Below, piece by piece: positions 53,459 to 64,000 of a stretch of DNA of 64,000 nt; within the stretch, counting starts at the first letter, position 1; each line of letters begins with the position of its first letter. Source of the stretch: Vicugna pacos (taxonomy: Eukaryota; Chordata; Mammalia; Artiodactyla; Camelidae); assembly GCF_048564905.1 (NCBI RefSeq), contig NC_133005.1:19523501-19587500 (forward strand), in the 5' to 3' direction. Position numbers and translations under genes: made by a program. The notes beneath the pieces were generated by a model that saw only the letters and a list, made by a program, of their open reading frames with translations, ran no database searches and had not been told where the DNA came from.

Positions 53459-55713
53459 TTCTATTGTACAAAAAACAAAGAACAAAAAATCAAGTTTGAC
53501 TCCCATGTATCTTCTGCTGCCGAAACACACTGCAGCACAAAAACCATGCCGCAGAAACTGAGCATTATCTAAGTGTGACCCGAATAACTGAACTGTTCTA
53601 TGTATTTCTAGGTGTTTGAAGTTTTGGAAAGCCTTCCGTTCCCAAAATTCAAAAGTGGATCCCTAGTTTCATCATATACGTAACCAGGAGAAATGGGTAT
53701 CTACCAGCTCCTGATTTAACGCAAGGCAAAAGCCCAAAATGTGACTAACAGGAAGGTCCTCAGGCATGTAAGTCAATTACCTTGACTTTTTTGGCTTAAT
53801 ATTAAGACGGAGTCTGTTATATGAAGGCACGAAAACGAATTTCTGTCGTGCTCTGAGTCTGTATGCACAAGTATACTCAAACATACCTAATACAACTCCA
53901 GTGTTTTACAGACCAGCAGAATTTACATTTTACAGCAAGTATCCAAAGCCCTGAGGCGGCCGGGACCATCCTTCTACAGGCTGAAATGGAAAAAGTGTAT
54001 TAACCAGAACCAGACTAAGACCTTAACACTGAAGAGACTATGGATCCAACTGATAAGTCGGTCCAAATAGTATCAACACTAGACTGTAAATGAGCACAAC
54101 GAAAACACAAAATTCTGATTTCTCCCCTTCTTTATTTCAGGGTTTCCTTTTTCTGAACATCATTTGGTGTGCTCATGCTGTGCTAGTGCTGAGATGTGCT
54201 CAACGTGCCTCTTGGGTGGTCGGGCCAGCGGTGGTTCTTCCACCTTGAGCCTCACTGCCTCCCAGGCCATTATGAGAGGTTCCGGAAGGGGAGAAAGGCC
54301 AGTCCCAGGTCACCCTTCTCTTCCATCTCACCGCCTTCCGCTGGATTCAGTAGCAGAGTCGGTATTTGCCAAGCCAAGGGTGAGGGCTAATCTGGAAATA
54401 AGGAAGCCAGGACCAGCAGGCAACAGGGAGGCACACCGACCCAAGGATGCCACAACCAAGAGGCATGAATTTTGCTTATCACCTCCCACCTTAATACAGC
54501 TCAACAGGCTATGTTTAGACCTTCTCACTGTGTGATTTCATATTACATTTGGGTCAGAACCCAGGACAATGAGTGGCAGTAGGTCTCCACTGTTAAGAGG
54601 AAGCAACCAGCACAACCACTGTCTTCCTTTCCCTCCTCCTGCATCTCCCATTCTCCTGAACATGACAGTGCAGCAAGAATAGGTCTTTTAAATCAGATGG
54701 TCCCAAATGAGTTATTTTTACAACGTAAGTGCAAATGATGTATCTGAATGGACTTTGAAAACTTACACAACAGCAGAGGGCCATAGGATACTGTACAGAC
54801 AACCCAAGTTGAAGGTACACTTTTTTCCAACTCTTTTATTCCTTTAACATCTTAACAAAAGATTCCCCAGAGTTTAAAAAAAAAAAAACTTTGAAAAATA
54901 TACAGTTTCATATTATTTACATAACATATGAGTACAAGTTCCCATATGATACAAACACTGTTGTGTTAGAAATACAGTGGGAAGGCATGATGGAACTCAC
55001 TGCCTCGTGGACGGCTAGGGTGACAGACAAGCTTTCATTTTCCAGCTGCCTTTGTCACTTATCCTGATGCATAAACTGTTAGGCACCTGAGAGGCTGGAA
55101 GAATACTAAACATGAACTTCAGTACCTTCTATTTTGATCTTATTATTTTCAAAACTGACTGCATTTTAAATCTCTTCACAAATTTACTTCATCCACAACT
55201 AAGCTACCTGTATTTTGTCATTATCCTAAGCAATCAAATATTAACCACATACACTGTTAATGTGTACACAGATCTAAAAATCAAACATAAAACTATGTAG
55301 CCAAGTTATATAGGATGTATATTTAAACCCAACAAATTCCTGAGGGCTTTGTGAGCCATCTAAATTCTATTAAAGAGAAGTGGCAACTCCTCTGTTTCTA
55401 TGCTCTGGATTATTTTAATGGAGTAAAAAAAAATGGCTGACAATAACTGGAATAATTGCAACCTTATAAATTAATCAAGAGACCTAAGATAAAAAAATTC
55501 TATAGTTTTATTTGTATTTAAAAATACATTGGAAATTCTGCTTATACCCATGATCAAGCTCATTTTCAATGCACATTAAATTTTGACGACATGGTTTGTT
55601 CTGACAAGTCCTTTTTCAAGCTGAACACCAAAATAAGGAAACTCCTGGAGATTTCCACTGGCCCTGCTGCCGAAGATGTATCCTGCTTCCTTGCTAACGA
55701 TGACGGATGGCTT
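53459..55713 (-). other. CRLS1: probable CRLS1 3' UTR and LRRN4-CRLS1 boundary
   Basis: Sequence past the CRLS1 stop (reading right to left) is unique, with few repeats. AATAAA on the minus strand appears as TTTATT at about 55507-55512, 54835-54840, 54131-54136 and near 53453. I cannot tell which is the true end. The plus-strand open frame at 54164-54535 has no family resemblance. Confidence 0.45.
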
Positions 55714-55801
55714 TCATCTGCCCTTTATCACCTGAACAGTTTTCCGACCGTAATGATAATAACTGTAAGCTGATGCAGCTGTGGTGAAAGCGGTAAAACA
55801 C
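55714..55801 (-). CDS. CRLS1: CRLS1 terminal coding exon with stop
   Basis: An 88-nt coding part: acceptor CCATAAAAG, then the last base of Trp, [28 protein letters not shown] and TGA (55714-55716). Human, as I remember it, ends VIKD; here the end is VIKGR, one residue longer. Confidence 0.95.
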
Positions 55802-58800
55802 CTTTTATGGAAGAAAGGAGTAAAATTTAATGTCTAACAACAGCAATGGTCATTTTTACCCAGACATTATTCTAGGTAATTTTATTTTCAGAGCAACCTC
55901 ATCTCACAGAGGAAACAGTGCCCCAGAGAGCTTGCTCAGGGCCTCAGAACCGAGTCCAACTTGGTTTCAACTTGAGAGCCCTTGGGCTCATCCCGCGGCT
56001 CCATGCTGCTGAGAGCATTAGTGCTACTTCTTGCAGATCCTGGGAATTCTAATATCTGAGTCACTTAAAATACCCTGCAGCTTTCTTTACTGATTTTCCG
56101 TTAAGGGAACTGCCAGATTCATCAGATTCTCTTTCAAATGACACGAGAGATGCTCGCGCCTGCTGAGTGCTCACAGATAATGGGCTGCTTTCTGGGGCAC
56201 GCAGGCGCCTCTGCCCCCACCAGGTGGGCTGCAGGACCATCAAGACTCTATTTCTGTTTGGTTGCAAACCTGTTCATGCCAGTTTGATGTCCTAAAATCA
56301 CACATAAACTTAATGAAACACACAGGTGGGAGAGTTGCTACTTCTGAGAACCAAGCTGGAGGCTTTGGAAAGGCTTGATAACAAGGCAAGCTGCTAAAAA
56401 ATACTGTCAAAGAAGGTAGACAATGCAACTGTTAAAATACTGAAGAAAATGGTAAAGAACTCTAGAAAGTCCTGTACTTGGACTGCTTCGTAAATGTCTT
56501 ACATTCCTCTATCACTTTAAAGGAGGCAGAACATGAGCGTCAGAGAGGCTGTATTACAGACGCAGTGTTTTCAAGAAAGAGAAACTCCCACTGAGGAGCC
56601 TATAGTCAAGGGAAAGGCCCCGGGCCTACACCCGGAGGCGAGGACGAGCCAGAATGAATGTCCAATTACGTGTTTTAGAAAATAAAAAGTTTCGCGTGTG
56701 TATCATTTTTAAAGTTTTAGCTTAACTGACTTTGGTTAACCAACCATTTTCTGGCTCAGACTGCATCAAGCAAAAAGGTTTTAATTACCTTTGCAAAGTT
56801 AAAAGGAGTAAAATACAGCGCTTCAACGTCAGTGCGGCACAATCCAACTCCGAAACTTAACTGTGGCACATTTTCAAGGCTACACATAAGCTTAACAAAG
56901 TAAAACTCAAACTCCTTTCTGCAAGTTTCTCCCCCTGTCTGCCCCCTTCACAGGCCGGATGCACTTCCCTTCCCCTGCCCCACAGGGCTGACCCTGCCCA
57001 GGTCTGTCCTTCACCACCGTGGCCTCCCCTGTCTCTCTCCACCTAGACAGACCTCATGTCACAAATGCCACTTCCTCCCTGAAGCTTCCCCTCCGCTTCC
57101 TACCTGGAAGGATTTTTCCGTTCTTCGAAGCCCCAATACATTATCTGTACCTCTCATCCTTTCTAACTTCCATGAAAGCACCTACAGTAGAACTTCTACA
57201 TCCTATACTTGATAGTAAACTTCTTAACAATGATATCAATCACAAAATATAGCCCACAGTTGTACCCAGTCAGTGCTTAATAAACACGTTTAAGAACAAA
57301 GCAATTCAAGGGCTGTCACAATAAGCCATTTTGTTGACATTTTCAAGAGTAATTCTAAATTTAGCTTACCACAGGATCTGAAGATAAATGCTGTCAGCAT
57401 AATTGAAAACCGGAGCTGCCAAAGAAGCTGCCACCAAGATTAACTGGACTGCTGTGTTTACCTTAAAAAAAAAAAAGTCATAAATGAACAGTGCCAACCT
57501 GATCCTGCTTCAGGCTCACACGAGAAAGGCATATAACCCGCGCAGTGTGACACAACGCATGCGCAGCGTGCCTGGTGTTGTAATGGCCCTGCCAGCGACG
57601 CCGGCATTCATACGGGGGCTGAAGGTCCGCGCAGCTGCCCTTTACAGTGAGGGGAAGGGCAATCGTCAGAAAATAGCACCATCTTGAATCCCCACAGCAA
57701 TTCAGTGTCACAAAGTTCTTTTCCTTTTCTCAGCTGCCCAGTACAACAGCCCTGTGCGTAGGAAAATAATGAACCTACTCTTCACAGGTGAAAGGGGGAT
57801 GAGTTAAGTGACTTGCCTGCAGTCACAGCAGGTTACAGATCCAAACCCAGGACCCAGACTTCCCCGCACTTCATTCATTGCTCTCTTCACTTGCCTGCTT
57901 GCCAAATCTATGAGGCTGGAAAACTGAAATGCATTCATCTCCATGAGAGAGGCTCTCCAGAGGAAACGAGTAGGTCTCCCCACCCAGGAAGACAGCACAG
58001 CAGAGAGGAGGAACACAGAACCAGGGAGACACTGCAGACTCCCTGCACTCATCGTGAGAAGTGGGCTGGGGAGGCACGTGACGGATGGACCTGTGGGTCA
58101 TGTGCCCAGAGACACACCTACGCTTGATCGTCCAGCCTGCAGCCAAATTACAGGGATTCCACTCCACTTTAAAAATTAGTAATGAAAATTGGAGAGTTTC
58201 TTACAAGACCAAGGAGTTGGGGCATCTGTCCCTGGCACCTCTTTAAGACACTCACTGAACTGATACAAATACAAGTTGCATAAGTAAGGAAGTAAGTAAC
58301 CAACCCATATTTGAAGGTAAAAACCCACCACAGAGAGTCTCTGGGTTAAGAATGATCACTCCTCTGTCCCGAAGACAATCAGCACCCCTACCCTGTCACA
58401 CCTCTGTCACAAGGGATGGGGCAAAAGAATAATTAGGGCAAACATATAAAGGCTGCTGGTGAAACAAAAGGGCCTTGAGCAGCATTCATAGTGTCCTCTG
58501 TGTGCAGAGACTGGCACACAGTTACTGTCCTGAAGAGGGCTCGGGAAAACGGGTGGACAACTAAGAGCAGGAGTGGTTTATTAGTGAAACTTTCTTCTGT
58601 CCCTTTCCAAGGAACAATCGATCTTGCAAATAAAAGGACCTTATTGTACGGTCTTTTCACTGCCGGGAGGGGTGAGTAGTGAAACCTGAAAGGAATCTTC
58701 ATAATCTCTTTGCATCTCCATCAACACGCAACTGCATTTCCACTCTTTCCACCTCCCCTAAATGGTGGCCCTAATACCTCACTCAGAGGCAAGTTCTCAG

Positions 58801-60041
58801 ACCACCAACACAAAGCACAATATATATACTAAAGGTCCAGAAAGCCTGAGAACAAAAGAATTGGGTTAATGACCCCACTCTCTTTCCTCTGTAGTCAATG
58901 CGTGAAAATTCGTCTTCTCCTCAGCTGCTCCAGACCGAGGTTTATATTCATTATAATAAAAACCCACAAGAGAATAATAACTTGAAAGGACACTGTGTGT
59001 CTCCTACCTTGCTGATGAAGGTTGGTTTTAACCTAGCAGTGGCATAGCAAGGATTGAAGTACTTAGACAGTGTGCGCTGGCAGAGGACAAAAAAATAAAG
59101 TTTATTCAATGTGACGTTCAAGTTTAAAATAAACATTTTGTTCTTATATGCAATAGTTCCTGAGTGCACAGCACATGCCTGGCTATATGCTAGACAAACC
59201 CTTTATCTGCATCTTCTTCAACATCTACGTTCTTTAAAAAAATCATACACAGTGTACTGAAAATAGGTTTTTAAATTTATAGATTTATTTCTCAATTCCT
59301 ATAAAATTCTAACACAATAACTATCATAAAGTCTGACTATTTTTTTTAAACTAAATAAACTGAACAAATCTCCCTTATCACTATTTTCTTTATAGGTTAA
59401 AAACCAAACCAATAAAATGCTGCCATTTTCACTGAACTGGAACAAAAAAGATGAGGTTGTTATGCTCATGAGGTGGCTGTAAGCTATGCTATACTTCTGT
59501 GTTCAAATATTTGTAGAACCAATGAACAAATATGTAAACAAACCACTCCATAACCATAAAACTGTCATCTTAAAACCCAGTTCTAGATAATCCACAGTAG
59601 AAGCAAAATTAGGCAGGAAAGGTGCTTGTCTATACACAACACTCCAAACAGAGTTTGCTGCGAGGGACGGTGGCCTGAGTCTTATGGGCGATAAGCTAAA
59701 ATAATTCTGACTTAAAAAAACGCTTTTAAAAAGTTGATTGTCCATCTGTTCACTGAACAATTACCGTAATAGGTGATACAAATAACCAGATGATACTTAT
59801 GTCTGTTTTCTTTAAATTCTTAGTAAATGGACTGAAAAAATGATTGCCTTAAATTATTTCCACAAAGTGAAACTCAGCACATAATAGTGGGTTTTTTTTT
59901 GCATTAAGTTATAAGTAATACTAAAAGAATAATTTTTTTTTTGAAACAAACTCACCGGTGTTGGAAGAGTTCGATATCTGACATAAAACACAGCAGCAAT
60001 CAACATTACATCTCTTGAAATTATCATGTAAGTAAGTGGAA
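55714..60041 (-). CDS. CRLS1: CRLS1 (cardiolipin synthase 1), last four coding exons; partial gene
   Basis: CRLS1 joins CDP-diacylglycerol and phosphatidylglycerol to make cardiolipin in the mitochondrial inner membrane. Four minus-strand exons (86+69+92+88 nt) join in phase into the C-terminal 110 residues. It begins [20 protein letters not shown], continues [20 protein letters not shown] and [20 protein letters not shown], and ends [14 protein letters not shown]. This matches human CRLS1 (301 residues) from about residue 192. Several hydrophobic helices are visible. The CDP-alcohol phosphotransferase motif (DG..AR...G...D...D) is in earlier exons to the right of the window. It converges with LRRN4. 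Confidence 0.96.
55802..57369 (-). other. CRLS1 last intron
   Basis: 1.57 kb. A reversed MIR-like piece lies at about 55850-55965 ('agacattattctaggtaatt' ... 'ccccagagagcttgctcagg'). Otherwise no recognised element. Confidence 0.7.
57370..57461 (-). CDS. CRLS1: CRLS1 coding exon ([20 protein letters not shown])
   Basis: A 92-nt exon with a poly-T then TTTAAG acceptor, donor CTGTG|GTAAGC. It encodes a membrane helix and [10 protein letters not shown], ending in a split Trp codon. Confidence 0.95.
57462..59007 (-). other. CRLS1 intron with a MIR
   Basis: 1.55 kb. A reversed MIR lies at about 57735-57875 ('cctactcttcacaggtgaaa' ... 'agtgacttgcctgcagtcac' ... 'ccaaacccaggacccagact'). Other open frames are chance. 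Confidence 0.7.
59008..59076 (-). CDS. CRLS1: CRLS1 coding exon ([20 protein letters not shown])
   Basis: A 69-nt exon of 23 whole codons, acceptor TCCTCTGCCAG, donor AAG|GTAGGAG. Human has RTLAKYF and camelid RTLSKYF here. It is a conserved cytosol/matrix loop of the family. Confidence 0.95.
59077..59955 (-). other. CRLS1 intron, unique A/T-rich sequence
   Basis: 0.9 kb with no recognised repeat or exon. Confidence 0.7.
59956..60041 (-). CDS. CRLS1: CRLS1 coding exon ([13 protein letters not shown])
   Basis: On the minus strand: acceptor GATTTTCAG, donor CACCG|GTGAGT. It encodes a hydrophobic helix then RYRTLPTP. Two bases at its start complete a Val codon from the exon to the right, outside the window. 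Confidence 0.95.
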
Positions 60042-61504
60042 CTGAAAATCAAATATAAAATAATTTTGATTGGGAGTTTGAAAATTAAGACATTATACTC
60101 ACAATGAAGCCTTACCATAAACTGGTATTTCACAAAGCAAAAAAAAAAACTGTATTAAGAAACACTTACTGACGCCTGTTTAGGGTCTTTATGGTGAACT
60201 GCTGATTTTTATGTTCCTTAACCTGTCTTCAAAGCAAGCTCAAAGACAGACTATGGCTTTTAAAGTCTATGCCGGTCAGGATGTGATCCTCTCACCTCTT
60301 TCTGTATTTTTCTTCCTTTGCATATGTTTTAAAATTGCAGTTATCAGTGTCAGCTCTACGCAGCCCCCACTATTTCCTTTGTCACTCTCCAGCTCTGGGA
60401 GTTTGGAAAAGATCACCATGCTCACTATAATTACGTGGAATGAGATGGTAACGAGGTTGGAAAGGGTGTTGGGACTCAACCACTGTGGCGTCTCGGGAAC
60501 TTTGCTTGCTTCTGCATGCTAGATCACTTTATGAACAGTAAAATTTGCTATACCACTTTTGGAGAAAAAATATTTTCATTTTTGTCTGGCCAGTTCTATC
60601 CAGGCAGTTGCTGGTTTTTCTTCTGCTCATTCACTGAATTCTAATTAAACATGAATTCAACTTGTTGACAGCTTTCTCATTGTTCCTAAGATTCTACAGC
60701 ATGGCCCGGAGCCAGCAGAAGGACATTTAAAACAGACACCCAAGGAATTCCTTCTCCCTTGTGAATGAGAATGGGAGGGCAGAGGTCTTGTTTCACTTTA
60801 CATCCTTCCACGTTTCAGGATGTTTTAACCATGGACATGTCACATTTTTATTAAAAAAAATTATTTTAAGAAAAGGAAAAATCTTGAGGCTAACCCTTAA
60901 ATTGTTTCAATTACTAAAATAGAATCATTCACATCCCTTCCATAATATTTTCAAACAGCTCTTTCTGAATTACTTTTAAAGCTGTACCTATAGTCCTCTT
61001 CAATTTTGACATTCTATTGGTTCAGCAAATTAAGAAAAAAACTCACTAATTAATTACAGATTTAAGAATTTAAATCTCTGGTCACGGCTATGATGTAAGT
61101 GTTGATCCTTGGCCTAGAACTCATTGACAAGACTATTCCAAAGAGAAAATGCTTATCCACTCAAGTCATGGCATTTGGAGCACACAGAAGACACAGAAGA
61201 CTGTATGAGCCAAGTAGCAAAGCAAGCAAGCCATCATTTTTAGGAGGATTTTTGTGCCCATAAACCAAACTTTTCTATAGTAACAACCAGCTGACAAAAT
61301 CAAATAACAATCAGATTTTAAAATGCAGCAAACTCATGCAAATTATACACAGTAAACACAGCATCAGAAGAAAATAAACACCTGCTACTGCAGTTCATCA
61401 CCACAGGGGGGAAAAGAACATAATTTAATCCTAAATTAGAGGTTTCTGCAGAAGAGCAGAGGCAATTCAATACACTGCAAAGCCTTGGGTTCTAGTTCTA
61501 CTGA

Positions 61505-61725
61505 CTACCAAAATTACCATTTATTGAGCATCTGGCACTGTTTATGTACTTTATACATACAATGACATTTAATTTACATATCAACTCCATGAAATGTGAA
61601 CCATCATTATCCCCATTATGCCAAACAGAAGACAAGCCTCAGGCAGATTATCTAACCTGGCCGAGGTCACCAGGTGGTCAGCAGTACTGCCAGGAATGCT
61701 CTCCGGACTCTGTTTACCATTTGTA
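61505..61725 (-). repeat. MIR SINE, minus strand
   Basis: 'accatttattgagcatctgg' ... 'ttatccccattatgccaaac' ... 'gaggtcaccaggtggtcagc' is the reversed MIR, nearly full length. Confidence 0.75.
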
Positions 61726-61764
61726 ACAGTCTAGGGGAGGAAAGGGCTGATTACAAAATCAAGG

Positions 61765-61890
61765 GTTCCTCAAACTGACTACTCATCACAGAATCACCTT
61801 GGGAGAGCTTTGTAAAAGCACAGATGAAAGCTCCCTAGAGGTTCACAAGAGCAGCCAGACCGGGACCAAGCTGTACCAGGTGATCCTTAA
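61765..61890 (+). mobile_element. MER5A-like remnant
   Basis: 'ggttcctcaaactgactact' and 'catcacagaatcaccttggg' ... 'aaagcacagatgaaagctcc' resemble the 5' half of MER5A. Confidence 0.5.
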
Positions 61891-62559
61891 GGCCTTTGCC
61901 AGTTGACGGCCTGTATACATACAGGCTCTTACTTAGATTTTGGGGGGTGGGGCTGGGGATGGGGGTGGATTTTATCCAGTCCCCTGGCTTTTGAATCTTC
62001 TAATGTTCCTGCTTTCTCCCCTAACCTTCCCTTCCCTTTTCTTCTAGGCCTAAAGCAGCTTTCATTTTGTCTATCATAGTATGATAGTGTGTTAATGGGG
62101 ATGTAAAATGTGGCAGGGAATCCTCCAAGGCTTTCCTATTTGTTAACTCTGTCTGAAATATAGTTTCTGCAACAAGGAGGTACATCATGGGCAAACTTTA
62201 TTAGTGTTAAAGGGAAATAATAAAATCATTCACTTTTATATAGCAGAAGTGATTACTATCAATAGCATAATTATTGCATTGAAAAGAATTCCACCAATGC
62301 CTACAGTGCACCCAATTAACATCTCAGGCCCCAATTAAATGTAAGTGAGCAGCCAAGAATCATCAGACATTTTAGCAAAGTCTCCATCATGAAAGAGAGA
62401 CTAAAACAGAAAAAAAAAAAAAAAGGAAATTAGAAAGAAATTAATACAATATAGGAGTTAAAAAAAACTTACACACACACATAGAAACAGATAAAGAGAA
62501 GATAGCCTGATATGACGACACTCATCTATGAAATAAGAAAAAGATATATATACATATAC

Positions 62560-64000
62560 ACATGTGTTTTAAAGAACACATAGAACAAGAGCTCTTGGAA
62601 ATTAAAAACGATGGCAGTAAAAATGTCAACAGAAAGGGTAAATGACAAAGTTGGGGAAATCTCCCGGAGAGCATAAAAAGAGTTTTCAGAAAGAAGAGAA
62701 CATAGCGTGAGATCTTCAGAACTGAAGCGTAAGTTTTCAGACTGAAGGGCTAGGCTACATAAGAACATTTAAAAAAATCTTGAAAGTGAAAGCCTACAAG
62801 ATGCTAAAAAAGTATCAGGCTAATGCTTGTTAAAGAATGAGAGCAGAACTTAAATGTCCACACACACACACACACAAATAAAGGCAAAATAATATACTTT
62901 AGACAAAAGGAAAATGATTCCAGGTGGAAGGTCTGAAATATATTAAACATAAAACAAAAAAAGTAAATATGAAGATTCATCTAAATGAACACTGATTATA
63001 AATAACAGTATCATTTGGGTTGAAAAAACATATAAAATTAAAGTATGCTAATAATCTAAACTGAGGAAAGAAGGAAGGGAGCTAAAGTATTGTCAGGCCC
63101 TTCCAGTGTCCACAGGAAGTACAGCCGTCCCTGGGTATCCACGGTGGGCTGGTTCCAGGAACCACCCTGCTTCCCCCAGTGATGACCAAAATCCACAGAT
63201 GCTCAAATCCCTTATATAAAATGGTGCAGAATTTGTATATAACCTAGGCACACCCTCCCATACACTTTAAAGCACTTCTAGATTACTTAATACCTAACAC
63301 AATGTAAGTGCTATGTAAACAGATTCCAGTGTGCAGCAAAGTTTTCTTGGAACTTTCTGGATTTTTAAAAAATATTTTCAATCTGAGGTTGATTGAATCT
63401 GTGGATGCAGAACCTGCAGATACAGAAGGCCAAATGTAAAGATTTGTGAACATTAAACTTTGATAAGGTACAAATGAATTATAATTTTGAGAATAGCTAA
63501 ATGTTAAGAGTGTAAAACTTTCCAACTGGTACAGGAAAAACTGATAAAATAATAAAAATTTAGATAAAAGTATAACAAAACATACGGGCCATATAAAACA
63601 CAAAATAAAATGAAGGACTGCTACCCAAAATTAATAATCATGGTAAATGGGTTAAATGTTTCAGTTGAAAGATAAAATATTTTTAGACTGGATAAAATAA
63701 AGAAAACCTATCTATACGTTATTTACAAGACATACCTAAAATATAAAGATGTGGTCAAGTTGAAAGTTAAAAGATTTAGCCATCATGCAAACACTGACCA
63801 AAAGTAAACTAGTGTAGCTACAGTAATGTTCAACAAAAGAGGCTTCAAGGCAAAAATCATTTCTAGAGACATAGAGAGTGACTTCAAAATAAAACATTCA
63901 ATTCACCAAGAAGATACAACAATTCTAATTCATACGCACTTAATAGCATGACTCCAAAAGACACAAAGCAAAAATCGGAGCTACAAAGGAAAACAGTGGA
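62560..64000 (+). mobile_element. old L1 (HAL1/L1M-like) fragment, plus strand, runs off the window
   Basis: Phrases in sense order: 'gcagtaaaaatgtcaacaga', 'gttggggaaatctcccggag', then (after a DNA transposon) 'agaatagctaaatgttaaga', 'tggtaaatgggttaaatgtt', 'ttatttacaagacataccta', 'ggcttcaaggcaaaaatcat', 'attcaattcaccaagaagat'. This is old L1 ORF1-like to ORF2 start. It is interrupted at 63120 by a Tigger-type element. Confidence 0.75.
63122..63436 (+). mobile_element. Tigger-type (MER2-like) non-autonomous DNA transposon with TA duplication
   Basis: It opens CAGCCGTCCCTGGGTATCCA and closes with the near-inverted ...GCAGATACAGAAGGCCAAATG. Internal phrases 'atgctcaaatcccttatata', 'ctagattacttaatacctaa' and 'caatctgaggttgattgaat' fit the MER2/Tigger group. 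TA flanks both sides (63120-63121, 63437-63438), as expected for a Tc1/mariner-type insertion. It has no transposase frame. Confidence 0.8.

Larger units (their letters stand above)
60042..64000 (-). other. CRLS1 intron to right edge
   Basis: No further CRLS1 exon is found: I looked on the minus strand for the LDGFIARNW, ALDPLADKIL and YADLIPV blocks and saw none. It holds a reversed MIR (61505-61725), a MER5A-like remnant (about 61765-61890), an L1 fragment (62560-64000) and a Tigger-type element. Confidence 0.75.

Noticed and set aside
54164-54535. 123-codon plus-strand frame near the CRLS1 3' end
   Set aside because: No domain, no splice context, and it lies in the probable CRLS1 3' UTR on the opposite strand.
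60042-64000. Search for further CRLS1 exons, including the catalytic motif
   Set aside because: None of the expected blocks (LDGFIARNW, DPLADKIL, LTYADLIPV) is found on the minus strand, so those exons lie beyond the right edge.

Overview
This is a piece of mammalian chromosome, almost certainly from a camelid (camel, llama or alpaca). The main clue is a set of tRNA-Ala-derived SINEs of the vic-1/CAM type: a head with Pol III A and B boxes, then a tail reading like 'aataaacctaattacc'. Old MIRs, L1 fragments, a MER5A-like element and a Tigger-type element are also typical of placental mammals. There is no bacterial, viral or plasmid gene structure. Nearly all the listed open frames of 60-150 codons are chance frames in introns and intergenic DNA.

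Three protein-coding genes can be read exon by exon, with GT/AG splice sites and reading phases that agree. (1) FERMT1 (kindlin-1), + strand: the last ten coding exons, 1370-24110, about residues 250-677; the 5' part lies left of the window. (2) LRRN4, + strand: the complete coding region in four coding exons, 41236-50496, 733 residues. (3) CRLS1 (cardiolipin synthase), - strand: the last four coding exons, 60041 down to 55714; the catalytic N-terminal half lies right of the window. FERMT1 and LRRN4 run in tandem, and LRRN4 and CRLS1 converge tail to tail. This is the same order and relative orientation as human 20p12.3, as I remember it.

Layout: 1-24.1 kb, FERMT1 exons with large introns rich in L1 and SINEs. 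24.1 to about 26.9 kb, probable FERMT1 3' UTR carrying two SINEs. 27-40 kb, intergenic DNA with SINEs, a 74-bp minisatellite, a G-quadruplex-type repeat and an L1 3' end. About 40.1-51.2 kb, LRRN4 with a GC-rich first coding exon and a GC-rich last exon. 51.4-53.45 kb, a nest of transposable elements between LRRN4 and CRLS1, including a TSD-flanked 34-bp piece matching the 5' half of tRNA-Arg(TCT). 53.5-60.0 kb, the CRLS1 3' end. 60-64 kb, a CRLS1 intron with an L1 split by a Tigger-type element.

The three genes do not form one pathway. Kindlin-1 activates integrins in epithelia, LRRN4 is a single-pass LRR/FN3 surface protein, and CRLS1 makes cardiolipin in the mitochondrial inner membrane. 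I saw no new multi-gene system. The most unusual items are small retrotransposition products: the tRNA half, a 5'-truncated dimer SINE, and the nested elements.
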